Shown here piece by piece: positions 3,534-5,554 of a stretch of DNA of 5,554 bases. Positions within the stretch are counted from its first letter, which is position 1; each line of letters starts with the position of its first letter. The notes beneath the pieces were generated by a model. It saw nothing but the letters and a program-made list of their open reading frames with translations. It was not told the DNA's origin and made no database searches. The stretch covers positions 1 through 5,554 of the forward strand of contig JAGWVO010000256.1 of the NCBI GenBank assembly GCA_018970845.1. The letters run 5' to 3'. The stretch is from Planctomycetota bacterium (GTDB lineage Bacteria; Planctomycetota; Planctomycetia; Gemmatales; Gemmataceae). The position numbers were made by a program, and so were the translations under genes.

Positions 3534-5554
3534 ATGGATGGCCATTTCCTTCGAATAATCGCATGCGCCGGTTTCATGGCCATCGGTTCGGGTTCCGCAT
3601 CGGGCCAGCAACTGCTTCAGCAAGGATTTGAAGGAAAATCAACCCTTTGGGCCCCTGTGCGGCCTGAACCGGCGCCACGGGAACTCGAGCACCGCATCAC
3701 CGATGAACTGGCCCATTCTGGCCAGCGCAGCGAGTTGATCCGTTTCCAAGCCGAAGCCGGCGTTCCCGTCCAGTTCACCTACGAAGTCGGCAAGGCGCCC
3801 GTCGTCAACGAGTTGACGGTGGGTGTTTGGATCAAATCGAATCGCCCGGGCACCCAACTGGTGGCCCGCGTCGTGCTGCCGCTTGAAAGGGACCCGCGCC
3901 AACTCGATCGTCCGCTCACCCTTCTGGTGCCCGGAGACACCTACCAGCTTGCCGGCCGTTGGCAGCAACTGCTTCTTCGCCAGCCACCGCGCAAGCTAAG
4001 GGAGCAGTTGGCCCTGGTCAGGGATGAATTGAAACGGGATGTGAACCCGCAGGACGCCTTCGTTGACAGGGTTCTCCTCACTTTGGGTGGCGGCCCCGGC
4101 CTCACCGAGGTCAACATTGACGACTTGGAAGTCGGGCCGCTGAGCGAATCGACTCCCGCGGCCCGGCCAACAGTAACCAACCCGGGTCTGCCAGCGGCCA
4201 TGGCCCCCCGCGCGATTGCCGGCGATGTTCAAGTGCGGGGAAACAACCTCATGGCCGGTGGACAGCGCTTCTTCATGCGCGGCATCCGCCATAGTGGCGC
4301 GCCACTCAAGACATTGAGGGACGCGGGCTTCAACACCCTGTGGGTTGAAGCCGGCACGGCCGAGGGAGATGTTGACGAAGCCGTGAGGCAGGGGTTCTGG
4401 CTGGTTCCGGAACTCGGGAGAACCGAAGCCGGACAAGGCGGCGTACCGGGCAGGCTCACTTCCATGGGTTCCACCGTGAGCCAGCGCGTCGCAAGGTTCA
4501 TGGATCGCGAGACCACACTGGCATGGTCGCTCGGAGACGGGCTCGACACGGAATCTTTTTCCGGCGTGAGTTCCCTGGCGCGCGGCGTTCGCACATCGGA
4601 CGCGAATCGGCCCATTGCCGTGGATGTCACCGATGGCTTCCAGAAATACGCCGGAGGCATCGACCAACCGATGCTGGGAGCCCATCGCTGGCCGCTTTAC
4701 ACCGGGCTTGAGTTGGCCCAATACAGGGACTGGTTGCAGTCGAGGCGCAACCTTGCGGGGCCGAACGCCTACACCTGGACATGGATCCAGACGCACCTGC
4801 CCCGATGGCACACGGTAGCCGCCTACAGTCGCGAACCGGGCGAACCATTCGCGGATCCCGTCGGCCCCCAACCCGAACAGATAAGGCTCATGGCGCACAT
4901 CGCGATCGGATCGGGCATGAAGGGCCTTGCGTTCTGGTCGGACAGGTTTCTTTCCGACACCCATTCGGGCCGGGACAGGCTGCTGGGGTTGGCCCTGCTG
5001 AACATGGAACTCCAAATGCTCGAGCCGCTTCTGGTGACAGCCGAGGAACCCCGCTGGATCGAGACATCCCATCCCGATGTCCAGGCCGCGGTTCTCCGGT
5101 GCGACAAGGCGCTCCTCGTGCTGCCGGTGTGGATGGGGCGCGGCACCCAGTTTGTTCCCGGGCAATCCGCCATCCAGGCGCTCGATATCACGATTCCCCA
5201 CGCCCCCATCGGAACAAGCGCTTGGGAGGTTGGCACGGGTGGGGTGAAATCGCTTCCCTGGAACCGGATCGCGGGGGGGATGCAGGTTCGGCTGCGCGAC
5301 TTCCACCTGACATCGGCCATCGTGGTCAGTCCCGACCTTGGAGCGTCGGGGCCAATCGTCAGGCTTCAGGAAATGCAAAAGCGGAACGCCCGGGCCGCGG
5401 CCCAGTGGGCGCAGGAACTATCCACGGAAACGCTGCAGAAAGTGCGAAAGGCGGCCTCCGACCTCGAACAGTGCGGCCACGGAGAGGTGGACACGGCGAC
5501 ACTGTTGGCGCGCGCCGAGGAAAACCTCGCCAGGTGCTCGACGCTGAGGGCCAA
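3534..5554 (+). CDS. Secreted protein: lectin-like beta-sandwich plus glycoside-hydrolase-like TIM barrel, 3' end cut by window
   Basis: The frame is open from the ATG at 3534 to the window edge: 673 residues, no stop. Residues 1-24 (MDGHFLRIIACAGFMAIGSGSASG) look like a Sec signal peptide; the other ATG at 3576 would cut it short, so 3534 is preferred. GGGA ends 8 bases upstream. About 30-205 looks like a carbohydrate-binding jelly-roll, with phrases such as ITDELAHSGQRSE (55-67) and VNIDDLEVGPL (193-203). About 234-500 resembles a GH-superfamily TIM barrel: FFMRGIRHSGAPLKTLRDAG (246-265), FNTLWVE, FWLVPELG, LAWSLGDGLD (329-338), YTWTWIQTH (413-421), GLAFWSD (464-470). From about 605 a charged helical part starts. 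Catalytic acids are not assigned, so it may bind sugar without cleaving it. Placement behind sigma and anti-sigma genes suggests the same operon. I recognise the architecture as common in planctomycetes. Confidence 0.88.
   Translation, partial: MDGHFLRIIACAGFMAIGSGSASGQQLLQQGFEGKSTLWAPVRPEPAPRELEHRITDELAHSGQRSELIRFQAEAGVPVQFTYEVGKAPVVNELTVGVWIKSNRPGTQLVARVVLPLERDPRQLDRPLTLLVPGDTYQLAGRWQQLLLRQPPRKLREQLALVRDELKRDVNPQDAFVDRVLLTLGGGPGLTEVNIDDLEVGPLSESTPAARPTVTNPGLPAAMAPRAIAGDVQVRGNNLMAGGQRFFMRGIRHSGAPLKTLRDAGFNTLWVEAGTAEGDVDEAVRQGFWLVPELGRTEAGQGGVPGRLTSMGSTVSQRVARFMDRETTLAWSLGDGLDTESFSGVSSLARGVRTSDANRPIAVDVTDGFQKYAGGIDQPMLGAHRWPLYTGLELAQYRDWLQSRRNLAGPNAYTWTWIQTHLPRWHTVAAYSREPGEPFADPVGPQPEQIRLMAHIAIGSGMKGLAFWSDRFLSDTHSGRDRLLGLALLNMELQMLEPLLVTAEEPRWIETSHPDVQAAVLRCDKALLVLPVWMGRGTQFVPGQSAIQALDITIPHAPIGTSAWEVGTGGVKSLPWNRIAGGMQVRLRDFHLTSAIVVSPDLGASGPIVRLQEMQKRNARAAAQWAQELSTETLQKVRKAASDLEQCGHGEVDTATLLARAEENLARCSTLRA

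Noticed and set aside
3996..5378. Minus-strand ORF of 460 codons
   Set aside because: It lies opposite the secreted-protein gene, is full of Gly, Pro, His and Arg without domains, and has no signal or motif. Long antisense frames are common in GC-rich genes.

Overview
The window most likely comes from a planctomycete (Planctomycetota), moderately GC-rich. Three things suggest this: the large secreted protein at the right end has a planctomycete-type lectin-like plus TIM-barrel layout, the ECF sigma factor is paired with a one-helix membrane zinc anti-sigma factor, and there are tiny Lys/Glu-rich lipoproteins. This placement rests on recognition of sequence style, not on a search.

Layout. Everything left of about 2040 reads on the minus strand and everything right of 2183 on the plus strand, from a divergent intergenic region (1984-2182). 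Minus strand, in transcription order: a promoter with a hairpin at the predicted RNA 5' end; an 84-aa lipoprotein with a tandem EEKKEEKK-type tail; a hairpin terminator; a 41-aa lipoprotein of the same type; a strong intrinsic terminator; a 42-aa lipoprotein; a 663-bp non-coding stretch with several nested inverted repeats that looks like a structured RNA; and a Tat-exported, C39-like papain-fold protein that runs off the left edge. Plus strand: an ECF sigma factor, a zinc-finger membrane anti-sigma factor one base downstream, a 90-bp gap with a perfect hairpin and signs of a shifted reading frame, and a secreted carbohydrate-binding/glycoside-hydrolase-like protein that runs off the right edge.

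How the parts may work together. The sigma/anti-sigma pair is a membrane-signalling module, and the large secreted protein directly downstream on the same strand is a natural member of its operon. The three small lipoproteins would be membrane-anchored and facing the periplasm; the terminators between them suggest stepped expression. The most unusual item is the candidate structured RNA at about 892-1190 (minus strand), where five mutually compatible helices can be drawn and no convincing protein is encoded. Its identity is open; an omega-RNA/HEARO-like RNA without its protein is one possibility to test.
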